Assembly (NCBI GenBank): GCA_003049465.1
Contig: PYSS01000019.1
Span: 1-64,000 of the forward strand
From: Magnaporthiopsis rhizophila
Taxonomy: Eukaryota; Ascomycota; Sordariomycetes; Magnaporthales; Magnaporthaceae
Reading direction: 5' to 3'
Length of the DNA: 64,000 nucleotides
Positions 9,741 to 22,010 of the stretch are shown piece after piece. The notes below the pieces were generated by a model. That model was not told where the DNA came from and did no database searches. It saw only the letters and a program-made list of their open reading frames with translations. The translations under genes and the position numbers were made by a program. Each line of letters starts with the position of its first letter. Positions within the stretch are counted from its first letter, which is position 1.

Positions 9741-11231
9741 GCGGAACTTGCGAACTTGTTGCGGACGGTATTTCGATCAAATCCCGGCGGTTTGACGACC
9801 GCTTCTTCCCATAGCCCTATCCGCCGCTGGCTTTTTGGCGTTGGACGGGGGATCAATTCAACCGTTTTTTTTCCCCCCTCAGGCTAACGACCTTGGTAGT
9901 GGAAGGCTGGCCGGCAAGGTCAAGGTGTCGGGGCGCAGATGTTTAAACGCTCATTAAGATGTCGTCGAAACTCGCAAGCCCCTTCAGAAAAGTCGTGGTG
10001 CGGCCACAGAGGCTTGAGATGAAATTGTTCATGGCATCTAAAAAATGGCAAGCTTCACACCCATTCATTCTAAGGCAAGCAGTCTCGGTAGTTCTACCTA
10101 ACCTATGGCTCTCACGCCTGCGACGGCGACTTGGGTGAGTGGAAGCCGCCAAGCGATAGGAGCCAGGGGCGCTGGACCATGAAGCCTAGGGGGTTAGGCC
10201 GAGAATCGACGTTCAGCTCATGCCGGCCCGTTCTCCTGGGCGTTCGTAACCATGGGCGCAAAAGGAAACGGTAAACGTGTCGCCTCTCCGATTCTATATG
10301 CTTCCCCCAGCTCTGCGCCGACGTCAATGAGCTTCCTTAATACCGATACTTCCAGGCCTTGGCCCTATGTCCGCAAGGCTGATTGGCAGCTGAGCACCCT
10401 AAATTGTGCCCACAGGCTACCCCGCCAGGCGTGTTGCGGAGGCGAGATCGCAGCCTTGGTGCAGGTTGCCTGCTGCTGGGAGGGTCTCACTACATTGAGC
10501 TCGCCTCGGTCCTCCGCAACCAGGTTCTTCCGCGCGGATTACCTATTGTGCGAATGGCCAAGTGAGGTCGTCTTTTGAGAATCAGCAGATATGAATACCT
10601 CTGCTTTCGCTCGTCTTCAAGCCCAGAGTGGGTTGCGCGAGATGGCGTGTCGTATTTTAAGGTTCCGATGGCTGTGCGTGGCAGTGAGTTCGAGCGTCGG
10701 CGGCACGGCCCGCTCATTGCGACATCGCGGTACTGCACCTACGCATAAAGAACTCGGGGCAGGGCCTCTGCGACCAACAGACGCGAGATGAAAACGGGAA
10801 GTCTCGTCGAACAAAATAGAGATGTGGTTTTGGGATTAAGGGACTGCGACAGGACCAAGATGAAAAGTCAGAAGGAATGAGATTCAGAAGATGCGAGCTA
10901 TCATGGCGAGACAGGCAGCTCATGACCGATGACCGTACACACGCGCCGTCGAGGTTACGATGCAAGGAGGAACGAGAGCCTAGTATTCAAATGCATGGAT
11001 GACAAGCACAAGACAGACAGACAGACAGATTCAAGTGGCACCCAGAACAAAAGAGAGTGGAATTGGATGACATGTTACGTAGCAATGCTGGAAATAACAA
11101 TCGACCAACCACCCTAGTTCGTATGCCAGGTGGTGTGGTGCTTCCCGCCCATCCAAGGCCGCAATTAAGCCAAGATTCTAGTATATGACTGCCGGGGAAA
11201 AAACAAGCAGGCCGCAAAACACACCCCGTGT
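9741..11231. other. Intergenic 1.5 kb, no gene seen
   Basis: Only short overlapping frames (under about 110 codons) occur on both strands, none with recognisable motifs or paired splice sites. A small (ACAG)n tract lies at about 11012-11028. The right end is the 3' flank of the GH72 gene. Confidence 0.5.
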
Positions 11232-12902
11232 TTACAGCATGATGAGGGCACCAACACCCATGGCGGCGACGGCGTACAGGCCGACGGCAAGCTCACGGAG
11301 GGAGACGGCAGCGTTTTTGTCGCCGCTGCCGCCGTTGGCGCCGCCGGGGGCCGCGGTGGCGGTGCGGGCGCTCTCGACGGCGGCGCTGGCGCTAGACAGG
11401 GCGGCGGTGCACGACGACGGGGTGGACGGGTTGGACACGATCTCGGCCTTGCCCTTGAAGTCGCAGGCGCCGGCGGCGTTCTTCTGCGACTTGTAGTAGG
11501 TGTCGAGGACGTGGGTGAGCTTGGCCTTGTCGTCGCACATGGAGTAAGGACCGTAGACGCCCGTGGTGGCGTTGGCGTTGATGCCGCCGCAGGGGTTGCC
11601 GGGCTGGCCGCAGATGAAGCCGAAGATCTCGCCGTAGTTCTTGGACGACAGGCTCGACGACGGGGCGCAGGCGGCGGCCTTGACCATGCAGTCGCAGACG
11701 GTCGAGTCGGGCTTGGGCGGCAGGTTGGCATTGGCGCGCCACTTGTCGTGCGTGGCCGGGCACTCGGCCGGCTTGTTGGTGGGGTTGTACGACGACATGT
11801 CGATGGCCTTGGGGCTGGCGGAGGTGATGGCCTTCTTCAGCGCGTCGTAGTTCTTCATGGTCGTGGCCTTGCCGCTATCGTCCACCTTGACGAGACCGTA
11901 GTTGTTGTCCTCCTCGAAGTACATGTACACGATGCCGCCTGAGAAGACGCCGGTCATGGCGTCCGAGTACAGGGCAGTGGCGTCGCTGAAGTCACGGCCC
12001 TCGGACTTGAGGGGACCCTCGTTGCAGCCGTACTCGGCGAAGAAGACCGGGACCGAGTAGTTCTTGAAGAAGTCAACCTGGCCGCTGTAGCCAGAGGCCT
12101 GCATGGAGCTCGCGCCGCACCACGAGTAAATGTTGTAGCCCCAGTAGTCGATGGCATCGGATTGGTTGCCACAGTTGAAGTAGTTGGCGAGGTCGACACG
12201 GATGTCGGTGTCGTCGTTGGTGGCATACCCGACGCCCATCCAGCGGCCGCCCTTGGACTTGATGTAGCTCTTGGAATCGCGGGTGGCAGCCTTGACGAAG
12301 GCCGACGCGCCCGTGTTGGTCTTGTTGTTGGTGACCTCGTTTCCAGAGAAGAAACCGATGACGTTGTCGTACTTGGCCATCTCGTCGATAACCTTCTTGT
12401 AACGTTCGAAAAGGGGGACGTTCCATTGCGGGTTATCGCGCTCAATCGAGAGGGACGGCTCGCCCAGATCCGCAATAACGTAGATGCCGGCATCGTCAAG
12501 CATCTTCATGCACTGCGTGTGGTCGGCCGTGGGGTCGATGGCGTAGACACGGATGGTGTTGGTGCCAGCGGCGGCCAGGATGGGGACGTCACGCTTGCAG
12601 ATGGTGGCATCCGACAGCGGGTCGATGTACTTGGTGGACGACGACTTGGCACCGGCGGCGCCAACGGCCTGTTGATACGCAACACCCTTCATGTAGAACT
12701 GCGTGCCGTTCTCGTAGAAGAACTTGGCGCCCTAGAGCAGCAGTCGCACAGACGCCACGGTCAGCAGGGTTGCATGGCAGAGGCGTGCGCGCAGCAGGGA
12801 GAGCGTGGTCTTTCTTACCTTCATGACGATGGGCTGCAGCGCGGCCGAGGCCTGGCCCATCATAAGGCCGGCGGCCAGGAGGGAGCTCTTGGAGAAGCCC
12901 AT
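11232..12902 (-). CDS. GAS1: GPI-anchored 1,3-beta-glucanosyltransferase, GH72 with X8/CBM43 module
   Basis: Two exons (12902-12819 and 12731-11232) encode 527 residues. The 86-base intron starts GTAAGA and ends CTCTAG. The enzyme cuts beta-1,3-glucan and joins the reducing end to another chain, elongating cell-wall glucan at the outer plasma membrane. Residues 1-20 are a signal peptide. The GH72 domain contains FFSGNEVTNN, whose Glu160 is the expected acid/base, and FFAEYGCNE, whose Glu261 is the expected nucleophile; both positions agree with the well-studied Aspergillus Gel1. Residues about 373-465 form the Cys-rich X8 (CBM43) module (CDCMVKAAAC, FGFICGQPGNPCGG). A Ser/Ala-rich linker and a hydrophobic end (LRELAVGLYAVAAMGVGALI) form the GPI signal. 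The family has several paralogues, so the symbol marks the family, not a proven orthologue. Confidence 0.95.
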
Positions 12903-15900
12903 TTTAATAGAATCCGGTAGCTGTCAAGCAAAATGGGTAATGTTGGAAAAGTATGGTCGGGGAGACGAGGGCGTCCTGTCTAAATAATGATGCCGCGTCA
13001 CTGTTGTTTGTCGACGCAGGAATGCTGGCAGCCAACGACTTTTTGGGAATCTAGATTACCCGGAGCCCAAGATGCGAAACGGTCCGAGGGATGCGCCAAG
13101 AGAGGCAGGGACGGACTGCAGTGGTCCAAAAAGGGGTGCAACAAAGAAAGAGGTATCCTGAATGAGCGTGAGAAGGAATTAAGAAATTACGGAAGCTATA
13201 AAGCTCTCGGACCGGCAGAGAAAACAGAACTCGCAAGAGAGGAGCCCTTTTTATTTCTCGCAAACAATGATGCAAGCAGAAGAAAACCACAAGCCACGGC
13301 GCAGGGTGAGATGGTGTTGGACTTCGTTTTTATTCTGAATCCTCCCCGCCTCTCGCCCCCCAGTCCCAGCCTCGGTTGGGGTCCGTGGAGCCATCATCCC
13401 AGGGGGCGGTGGGGCGGTGGCTCAGTCTAGACCAGAAATGGGGTCGCCGTCCTGTCTGCGTTACCTGGAGCTCCTGCGCAAAATGCTGGAACGAAGCGGT
13501 GATTCGCGCAGGCGAGCTTCGTACCTGCGCCAGCGGGCAGAGCGAATATGGATGGGCAGGGGACTTTTTGTGGGAACGGTCGCATCCTCATCTCGCCAAG
13601 CACAGTGCTTGAGTGCGCCAACAAGCCGACCAAGACTTGCGGCACGAGAAACCCCCGCGAGGACAAGAGATTCGGGCGTGCACAAGACGTCTCGAATTGC
13701 TTGGAAAATGCCAATTCCTTGCCGCGATCGCTCGTCCCGATGGAGACTGCGGACGACATACTATCTTGGTTTAGTCGGCGTTTGAGGCTTGGTTGCCGAC
13801 TGCCTCGAATATGGCACTCCCAGTCGATGGGAGGCGGTCACACTGTATCTCTGCTCTCGTCATCCACAGCTCCTTTCGGATGGAGGGTTGGCCCCTGAAT
13901 AGGGGGTTCGGTTCCTGGTGGGGAGCGGTGGTTGGATTGGACCATGATGCCTCTCTCTTTGTCCTTGGTTGGGAGGCGGGAAACGTTGATCCCGCAATTT
14001 TTACGTGGCGGATTAGACTGCGCGCGCTTGAAGACGTACCGTACTCTGATGCAGAACCGTCCCTGCTGAGGAAATCTCGATGGACTATGCCGTCCCGGGT
14101 CGATTGGTGCCTCCTCCTGGCCTCGGCATCCGGCTCTCATTCAATTGAGATTTCCTCATCAACCGAGTTTGATGATGATGCGACTCGGGCGGCGGTCGTC
14201 GCAGGGGATTTTCCAGGGACGACGGGGCTTGTGGCTGGGGGGCGCCTTCTGCCAAACCGGAACAACAGGGCGACAGTGGCCTGGACCCTTGAAGCGCCCA
14301 CTGGAAATCCCACGTCGGGGCGGGTCGCTAATTCCTCAATGCCATCCAAACTCGATGGATGGCTGGTAGCTGTCAAGGGGAATCTCCCACCGCCAATCTC
14401 TTTGCCGGATGCCTGAGGTTTGGGTTCTTTCTGTCAGGCAAGTAACACGAAAGCCGTGATGTTGGGATCAAAGGCATAAAGAACACCCAGACGAGCCCTT
14501 CGGCTACAATCAACCAGACGTTACCCCAATTCCCTGGCCTCCCCGCCCCATTTAGAGAACAATCTCGGGCGCATTCATGAACATGCTCCGTGGCGAAGCC
14601 CTTGCCCGCGTCGACTGCTGTTACTGCAAACGATACCGCTCTTGCAAGGCGGATTTCGCTCAACTCACGGTCGCTGGTTCTTTCTTACAACTTGTCGGAT
14701 GTGGACACCCTGTGGACGTTGTCTTTGTCTCAGGCCCAACCGCCCAAGATGTATCAAAGTTCTAGGCCAAGTCCGCCTAATGGCCAATGCTCATCACAAG
14801 CAAGCTGCTTGGTTCTTTTCGTCCTTGTGGACCCGTGATTCTGCAGTGAAAACCCCCTTTGCCCCCCGACTGGACTTCAATCCCGGCAGACGAGTCCGAC
14901 TCACTGCCGACCGAAGCGACCCTCCTTTACATCTCAATGCCGATCCGCGGATGATGTACCCATCCGGATCTTTTTTTAGGCGCCGGAGCCGGCCAGGACC
15001 CGCGCCCGCGGAGGTCAGCCGTTCTGCACTTTCATGCCGTGTCGAGGTGCCACGATGCCAAGCATGCCCCATCAAGTTGGATGTGCATGCATGCAGGCTG
15101 GCGGTCATCCACACGTCGTCGCCTTCACTTTCGCAGGGGTTTTGAAGCAGCGCCTGACCATCAGCAGAGGACGCTAACAAGAAGAAGCAGATGTGCATGG
15201 CGCCCATCGTCCCATCCTTCTGGTTGGCTAGCACGCTGGCGGGTCCCAAAGGGGCTCATGGTCCCTGAACTCAAGCCTCTTCGATCAAAAGCTCGCGCGC
15301 GTCTCGACCGTTGTGATGGCGACGCATGGCCTGGACCAGTCTGCATCCCCTCATCCCTCGCCATGGCGCAACCTTCGGCTCCTGATACCAGTTAGGCGGC
15401 AAATGGAGGTTTGGTCCAGCGACGCGCGATGAGCGGGCGGCGTTGCGTGTGGCAAACCCAGACCACAGCGGCTGGCTTCTCCCCATGGTCCTTCTGCTCT
15501 CAGCCGCAGACTCTTCGGGAGCCTGGGCGTGTCTGGGAGCCTTTCCCCTCCCCGTTTCCTATCGGCACTAAAAACCTGGAAGCTGCAGTCCGTTCCCTCC
15601 GGTGGGGCGTCGAGCCAATGAGGTTTCTGTTCGCTGCCGCTAAGTCGACTGAATTATCGACAACACCACAATTCCCCCCCCTGCGCTTCCTCGCTTCCTG
15701 TCGCCATACCCAGTGTCACAGCTGAAAACGCCAAACCAGTGAGAAGTGCTCGCGCCGCCACTAGTGCCCGCCACGGACAAGGGGGCGTTTTATTGGTATG
15801 GTCTTTTTTTTTTTTTTCCTTGCAGCGGGGAGCTGCCGTGTCTGCCTCCCAAATCCGCCCAGCTCAGGAGCCCAGAGCGCGAGCACCGCCGCTTGCCGCT

Positions 15901-16267
15901 TTCTGGATGCAGCCTTTGCCCAAAAGGTGGGAGTCTCAGCCGACCCGAAACCTTGCTCGCTCGTCGATGGCTCTCCCCGCTCGAGAACGGTGGCGTCGAG
16001 TCTGGACCATGGTTCTTTTTTAGAAGTGGTGTCGAGGGCGGGCGCGCCAGCAGGGCCCGAGACATACTCCACGTTTTCTGGTTCATTTAAAGTCGACGGT
16101 CTCCTCCCCCGTCGTTGAAGCTTCAACTCTACCATCGACAAAAACTCCCGACTGCCAAGTGGCCGGACTGTTCTCTGGTCGGATTGCTTCCCAGTCTCTT
16201 TACCTAATCCTTCACGGCCACCTTCTTTTCAGTACATACCAACAGTCTCCGCTAAACCTCGAACACA
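12903..16267. other. 3.4-kb divergent intergenic region
   Basis: It lies between the starts of the GH72 gene (-) and the MARVEL-like gene (+). Many frames up to about 200 codons are open on both strands in this GC-rich stretch, but none shows a family motif or a coherent set of splice sites. CT-rich tracts occur at 13330-13370 and a T-tract at 15805-15817 upstream of the plus-strand gene. The region may carry long 5' leaders and shared promoter elements, or an unrecognised non-coding or rapidly evolving gene. Confidence 0.4.
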
Positions 16268-17244
16268 ATGGCCGCCGGTCTCCTCACCAAGGGCCCTCCT
16301 GTGGAGCCAAAATGGGTGTTCATCATCAGGATTGTCATCATCTTCTTGTCTTTGCTGGTGTTGGCCCTCGGCGCCTGGTCCATGCACGTCCATGTGACGC
16401 CTTATGACAAGATAGTCGGCGCTTCCAGCAGCACCACCGGCTGCCGGTCCTCCCTCTGCCGGAGGTCCCTCGAGGCCAGGCAGTATGGCTATAGCCTCTA
16501 CTATACCAGCGTCACTGCGGCCCCGTCCATGATGATCTTCTCGGTACGTCATTGGATATCCTTCTTCTCGCGCCTTTGTTTGATGCGCAAGCAAACCAGC
16601 TGCTGACAACGTTCAATTATGCTCTTTTAGGCCATCTGGTCGCTCCTCACCTTTGGCGTCACCCTGGGCGTTGAGAAAGCCGCGCCTCAGGCCTTCTTCC
16701 GCATCTGCGTCTTCATCGCCTACATCCTGGCTGCCATCTTCATGCTTTCCGGATGGGCTTACATGGCATCCGCCGCTGCCGCCTACGCTCCTCTGGCCGA
16801 CCTCTACCGCCAGGCCAGGGTTACCGGGCCTGTCGACAGCTACCTGACCCAGCTCGTGGCGTCCACCGCCGCGTGCGCTGGTATTGGCGCCGTCCTTTGG
16901 TGAGTGGCCCCATGTTTTACTGCGACCCTTACTGCTACCGCGTTGGCTCGCAATTGCTAATTTCACAACGACACAGGGTCCTGATCATCGTCGCCACCGT
17001 CATGTTCGCCATCAACTCGCTGCGCACCGAGGGCGCTCCCATGAGCGGCAGCGGCGGCACCGAGATGCACGCCGTCGCCGCTCAGCCGCACAAGGGAGGT
17101 GAGGTGGCCGTCGAGACCCACCCGGCCCCGGCGCCCGTCTACCAGCAGCAACAGGTGTACCCACAGCAGCCGGGCTACGTCCAGCCGCAGCAGCAGGTCT
17201 ATCCCCAGCAGGCTCAGCAGGCGCAGCAAACCTACACGCAGTAA
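16268..17244 (+). CDS. Four-TM MARVEL-like membrane protein with Gln/Pro-rich tail
   Basis: Three exons (16268-16543, 16631-16899, 16977-17244) encode 270 residues. The introns (87 and 77 bases) have GTACGT/TTTTAG and GTGAGT/CACAG borders and preserve the frame. Four hydrophobic segments are visible: WVFIIRIVIIFLSLLVLALG, then SMMIFSAIWSLLTFGVTLGV, then FFRICVFIAYILAAIFMLSG, then VLWVLIIVATVMFAIN. This is the layout of small MARVEL-type proteins, which act in membrane apposition and vesicle traffic. The cytosolic tail (residues about 200-270) is rich in Pro, Gln and Tyr with YPQQ and YVQPQQQ repeats. No enzymatic motif is present. The precise role is unknown. Confidence 0.8.
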
Positions 17245-18560
17245 TGGTTTTGCCAACGGGTGAAAGACGAGGTGTTGTACGAGGTTGTCATCCTTTTGAG
17301 GTGACGCATGGGTTCTTGTGTAGTTTTGAGGGCTGCAGCAAGGACGAGAGAGACTTTGGATAGGCCAAATTGTTGCTCTCGGGTTCTCGGGTGTAGGCAA
17401 GGAGTTTTCTGTTGGTGATTTAGCTTGGTTATTGTCCAAACGTTGTAATACTCTGCAATTTGTCCAAACGCGCTTTGATCTTTCTATCCTTGGCAAATAT
17501 CCCAGTTCTCTATGTGTCTTAACATGCGGGTGTTTTATTTGAAACCGAACCCTGTCCTGCATGAAGCTGAAAGGGCGTGGTACCCGAGTGTGCCTCCCAA
17601 TCCAATCTGCGTGGCGTAGACAGGAACGTGGAAATGAACTCGTGCGACGCTGAACGTCGATCACTGCAGCAAGCCCTCATTTCCCCGCCATCATTATTTC
17701 CCATGCAGAGCGCACACCATCCCAGCTTCGACTGCCCGTTTACAACCTATCAAAAGTGAGACAGACATCCCTTTTTCCGCAGGAGGATTGTGTGTGTGTG
17801 ACAGGTCGTCCAGGGCCTGGAGCGTGGGTGGGGGTCCAGAACCGAGCGGCTGACGGTCACATAGTTTCCCCTCAGTGCCCCTGCCCAACTTGAAAGATGA
17901 GCGAGGCCCGAGCGGTGTCCGTTGGTCGATCCGCGTCTGTTGGCATGAGGCGCGGAACCCGTCAAGGGAGGCCATTGGCCATGTCAACACTGCATGGTCT
18001 TCAACTAGGCTGAAGGATTTGCTCAAATGTCGAAGGTAGGTACCCGCTTCGACAGCAGCCCCCACACGACAACACGGTAATGCGGCTGTCTGGGCTGGCT
18101 TGCACCAGGCGTGTTCCCGTTATGATGTTGAAGATATTTGCATCTGGCGTATGTCGTGCTGGGAACACCGTTGTCGTGAAATCTGTATCGCCTAGTATTG
18201 CTCACGAATCTAGTCGTCTGATACGTGGTTAAACCTACGATTGCTCCTGTAAAGGAGGGACGGGATATGTGGTGCCTGCGTCTCGGTTAGGCCAGCCAAA
18301 ACTTCTGATGCCCCGTCAGATGCGTCTGTAAGCGCGACGCCCTGCATGCCAAGAATCGCAATCTCTTTTGTTGGTTGCGATAGAATCTGTTTTTCTGGAC
18401 TGCGGTCCCGATGGCGGGGGGTTGCCAGCCTTATTTCTCTGCAGCATCCCCTCCCGTGCCGTGGGAGCAAGACCGGCTTTTGCTTCGCTTCCCCCAGAAG
18501 CAGAGGCTAGGGAAGTAGCCATCGCCTTTCGCTTGCCAGAGCAGAGCTCTCCCTGTCACC
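17245..18560. other. Intergenic 1.3 kb, no gene seen
   Basis: It holds the 3' flank of the MARVEL-like gene and the promoter of the next gene. Short open frames on both strands lack motifs or splice logic. Confidence 0.5.
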
Positions 18561-20829
18561 ATGGATAACAACGCCGCTCTGCCGGCCCCGGGCGGGAAGT
18601 CAGACAGCAGCAGCCAGCCCGTCAGCCCTGCGTCGGCCGTGTCGCCGCTAGACGGCCAGACTCACCACAGCGGTTCCGAGAAGCGGGACGAGGACACCAA
18701 GATTCGCACTACCGAAACGTCAACCTTCCTCAGTGACAGCGAGGGTGGCGCCCACGTGCGTCATGCATTCCAGCCGGTCCCGTGCCGAAGCACCGCCTGG
18801 AACAGCTTCTGGGGCGACGCCGTGCTTGATGTCCTGCAGGTTCTGCTGGTCATCCCGTTCGTCTGTCTGGGCATCGTCGTGCTCACCCAAAACGGCAAGA
18901 CGACGGCTGAGGTCAAGTGGATTCACCATATTACAGCTGCGATATCATATGTAAGTGATACCGAGGCTACTCTACCAAACTATCCCCAGGGCCCCACGAT
19001 GCTTCGGGGCAGGCTGTGGAGTTTGCGGGTGAGAAAAGCCGTGTCGCTGGCAAGCAAACTAACTCCGACCGTTGTTCATCCCCTAGGGTCCAACCATCTT
19101 CCCCATCCTCTTCTCGCTCATCATCGGCCGGCTCATGAAGGTCGTCCAGTCCTGGAAGCTGGAACGCCGGGCCACGCTGGAGACCATCGAGCAGCTTCAC
19201 GGCAGCCGCACCGTCACCTCGGCCGTCATAACCCAGCTCAAGTTGCAAAGCTTCAACCTCTTGGCCGTAGCCATCATCCTCCTCTGGACACTCTCCCCCA
19301 TCGGATCACAGGCAGCCCTCAGGGTCGCCGCCATTGTCCCCGTCTTCAACAATGTCAGGTTCGTTTTGTCCTATTTGGATGTCAGATCCCCGTTCAGCTC
19401 TTGGGATGCGGGCACTTCCAACTCGCTCACCGTGGGCCTGTTTACCTCGTCCATCTTGATGTCCCAGTCGGATGAGGCCTGGGACGGATGGGGTAACATG
19501 CGAGTCCCCATGGTCGAAGGCCTCGAGGGCTCCACGCCGAGTCTGGACTGGATATCGACCGAAGGCCGCAACGTGTCGTACGCATCGCTCATCGGCATCC
19601 CCACCATGATCAACTCGACCCTCGAGGACGCCCGAGGCACAACAAACGTCTCCTTCTCCCTCGACACGTCGTACTGGTGGCTGGACTGCAGCACCCAGCA
19701 GGTCACCGACGACTCCTTCTTGTTCCCAGATACTAGTATCACTGGTATGGTCAACCATACTTTCCGCGACCAGACCTCGCGCATGGCGTGGATAAACGAC
19801 TTTCGCGCCGTCGACACAGATCCGGCTGCCCCGAAGACCTTGCCCCTCAACGATACGCAGGCCAGCAAGGTCCACGCTGAGTTCAAGTGGGAGCCGCGGC
19901 GCATCGATCTGATAGTCAACAACACGCGGAAGATGGGGTCGAGGTTCGCGGCCAGCTGCAACCTGACCTCGACCTTCGTCGCCGTCAACGCCTCCTGCAG
20001 CGGAGCGGCCGCCTCGCAGCTGTCGTCCACCTCCCGCTCGCTCCAGCGGTGCCACGCAACGGCGATCCGGCGGACGCAGCTGAACGCCACCCGGAGCGTC
20101 ATCTCGGTCCTCGACATGCTCCGCGTCGGCAGGGCCAGCAGGGCCAACCAGTTCTTCGAGGACTTCGTGTCCGCGGCCGTCGCCATCGAGGAGCGACGCC
20201 AGCCCGCCGTGAGCCTCCAGGTCGGCTACCTCGCCAACCCGCGCAGCCCGTCCTCGTTCGAGAGGGACTTTCCGGACTGGTCGACCGTGTCGGCGCGCGA
20301 CTTTGGCATGCGCTTCGCCCGCATGCTCAACACGTACTGGGTGGCTGCTGTCGGGTACAAGCCTGTGCAGGGGAACTTCGACCGCAGTGACTCTCTCGAG
20401 GAGATACCTGGCGGACTCGGTGGGAGCTTCAGCTACGAGGAAACAAACCAGGGCGTTGCGGGCATACCTCGCGAGGCGCTGAGGACGGATACTGTCTGGA
20501 CGACAATCCTGCTGCTGGTTTCGGGGGTGCTTCTGACCGCCGCCCTGACGACGCTGATAATGAACTTCAGGCGCAAGATCCCCAGCGGCATCGAAGTCTT
20601 CTCGAGTCTGCTGCGCGACACGCCGCACGCACAGGTTATAGTGGACGGGCAGAGGTGGCCCATGACGACGTCTTCCATGCTCACTGGGTTTGAGCGGTCC
20701 AGGCTCCTGAAGGATGTAGTAGTCCAGGTCGGGGATGTGGCACCGACAGCACCCTACGGCTACGTTGCTGTGGGCACGCCTCAGACGCTTGAGATGGAAA
20801 GGCTGAAGAAGGGGAGAAAATATCTGTAG
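18561..20829 (+). CDS. Multi-TM fungal protein with large N-glycosylated domain, unknown function
   Basis: Two exons (18561-18950 and 19087-20829) encode 710 residues. The intron starts GTAAGT and ends CCCTAG, joining ...AISY to GPTIFPILFS in frame. An internal CCCCAG at 18987 would leave only a 39-base intron, so the longer one is preferred. Residues 1-85 are a polar, probably cytosolic Ser-rich segment. TM helices lie near residues 92-113, 131-150 and 190-215, and one near the C-terminus (TILLLVSGVLLTAALTTLIM). Between the third and last helix is a loop of about 430 residues with roughly nine N-glycosylation sequons (for example NVSY, NSTL, NHTF, NNTR, NLTS, NASC), so it is extracellular or luminal. 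A tail of about 85 residues follows. I do not recognise a named domain. Confidence 0.75.
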
Positions 20830-21323
20830 CTAAGGTGTGTGTGTGTGTGTGTGGATGTGTGCCCTATCGGTAATGAGATACGGTGTTGTCGAAGCTCGGT
20901 TCTGGTTCCCCGGGCCCAGTCGTTTTGTGTCGGGTGCCCAGATTGTTCTCACTTTGCCGTCACCCATCGGCGTGCGGCACTGTCTCCTAGAAATAAAGGG
21001 CATAAAAAAAACAAAAAAAACACCCACCCTACTTGGGCCCTCGCTTCCCACAATTTTCTCAACACCAGTCTGACTGAGCCACGTCTTTCGTCGCGCCCAT
21101 CGGACATAACAGCTGCTTTGCTATTGCCATTACCAGAGAAACCGTCAATATCTGGAGTCTCCTGCTATGCCTGCAGTTGAGCTTTGATCTCTTGCTCTTT
21201 ATTCTCAACGCCTCTAGGTAAGCCAACTCCCGGAACCAACTTCGAATCGGCTGGATGAATCTAGGTACAGCTAACAGCATCAACAGTATCAACACAATAA
21301 ACAGGATCAACAGGATCGACAAA
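20830..21323. other. Intergenic with (GT)n microsatellite
   Basis: A (GT) tract of about nine units lies at 20835-20853, directly after the stop of the membrane-protein gene. An A-rich patch follows at 21004-21022. Just before the next start, 21280-21322 is an imperfect ATCAACAG-type repeat, probably 5' leader. Confidence 0.6.
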
Positions 21324-22010
21324 ATGTCTCTCGTCTCCCATCCGCAGCTGGCCCGACTGAAGGCGATGGGCTCTGATCTCATCGCCAGCGTGCGCGGCTT
21401 CCAGCACATGGCGATCCTGCTCCAGCACACGCCCTCGCCCGCCGCGGGCGCTGCCATGTGCCAGGCCTTGGACGACTGCATCTGCGCCACCGAGACCAGC
21501 GACGCGGGCGCCAACGAGTGCAGTAAGGAGATCATTGACAAGTACCGTATCTGCGTCGCCGGCAGCGAGGGCTGGTGGACATCCGGCCATCGCTATTACC
21601 ATGTCGCCTGCTTCAGCGCCATGGTGGACACCGAGACGCTGTTCGACAACGGCGTCAACTTTTTCCTGCACTTCCACGAGGAGGATGGCTGGAACTGGCC
21701 GAGAGTGTACCCCTGGGGTCTGATGATCCGCGCCTGGATGGGCGCCAAGGGCCACATAGACTTGGCCAGCTTGGACAGCTACATCAGCGACCTCGTCCAG
21801 TACCGTCGCCGCAAGATGGAGGCCGGCCTGCGCTGGTTCTTCTGGCAGTCCGCCCCGGGACCCAACATGCTCGAGAACCACCCGCCCCCGCCGCTGTTCA
21901 ACGAGATGGAGCCCAATATCGTCAACTACAATCTTCGCAGCGACTCTCTGGTGTCCCTCTACGACCTCATCTACCATCTTCAGTGCAGCTGGGTCGACGT
22001 CGGCGTCTAG
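21324..22010 (+). CDS. Cys/His-containing orphan protein
   Basis: One exon encodes 228 residues from ATG 21324 (context GACAAAATG). An upstream in-frame ATG at 21255 would add 23 residues coded by an Asn/Ile-rich repeat and is more likely leader. Residues about 40-100 hold CQALDDCICATE, YRICVAG, a Trp pair and HRYYHVACF. The C..C and H..C spacing with aromatic residues recalls PARP-type zinc fingers, but this is weak. The rest (NFFLHFHEEDGWNW, WGLMIRAWMGAKG, LRWFFWQSAPGPNM) is rich in Trp and Phe and unlike families I know. A short related phrase (LQHTPS...A) recurs in the fragment near 23535, suggesting a paralogue. Function is unknown. Confidence 0.65.
   Translation: MSLVSHPQLARLKAMGSDLIASVRGFQHMAILLQHTPSPAAGAAMCQALDDCICATETSDAGANECSKEIIDKYRICVAGSEGWWTSGHRYYHVACFSAMVDTETLFDNGVNFFLHFHEEDGWNWPRVYPWGLMIRAWMGAKGHIDLASLDSYISDLVQYRRRKMEAGLRWFFWQSAPGPNMLENHPPPPLFNEMEPNIVNYNLRSDSLVSLYDLIYHLQCSWVDVGV

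Noticed and set aside
13793..14416. 207-codon plus-strand frame between the GH72 and MARVEL-like genes
   Set aside because: No family resemblance, no clear start context, and neighbouring frames are similarly open; kept only as a question in the findings.
14794..15249. Minus-strand frame with a secretion-like start (MGAMHICFFLLASSADGQA)
   Set aside because: Hydrophobic start is short, the rest is Arg/Gly-rich without a pattern, and no introns or conservation can be shown.
18951..19086. Two introns with a 13-codon exon between them in the glycosylated membrane protein
   Set aside because: The first would be only 39 bases; a single 136-base intron gives a better frame and protein.
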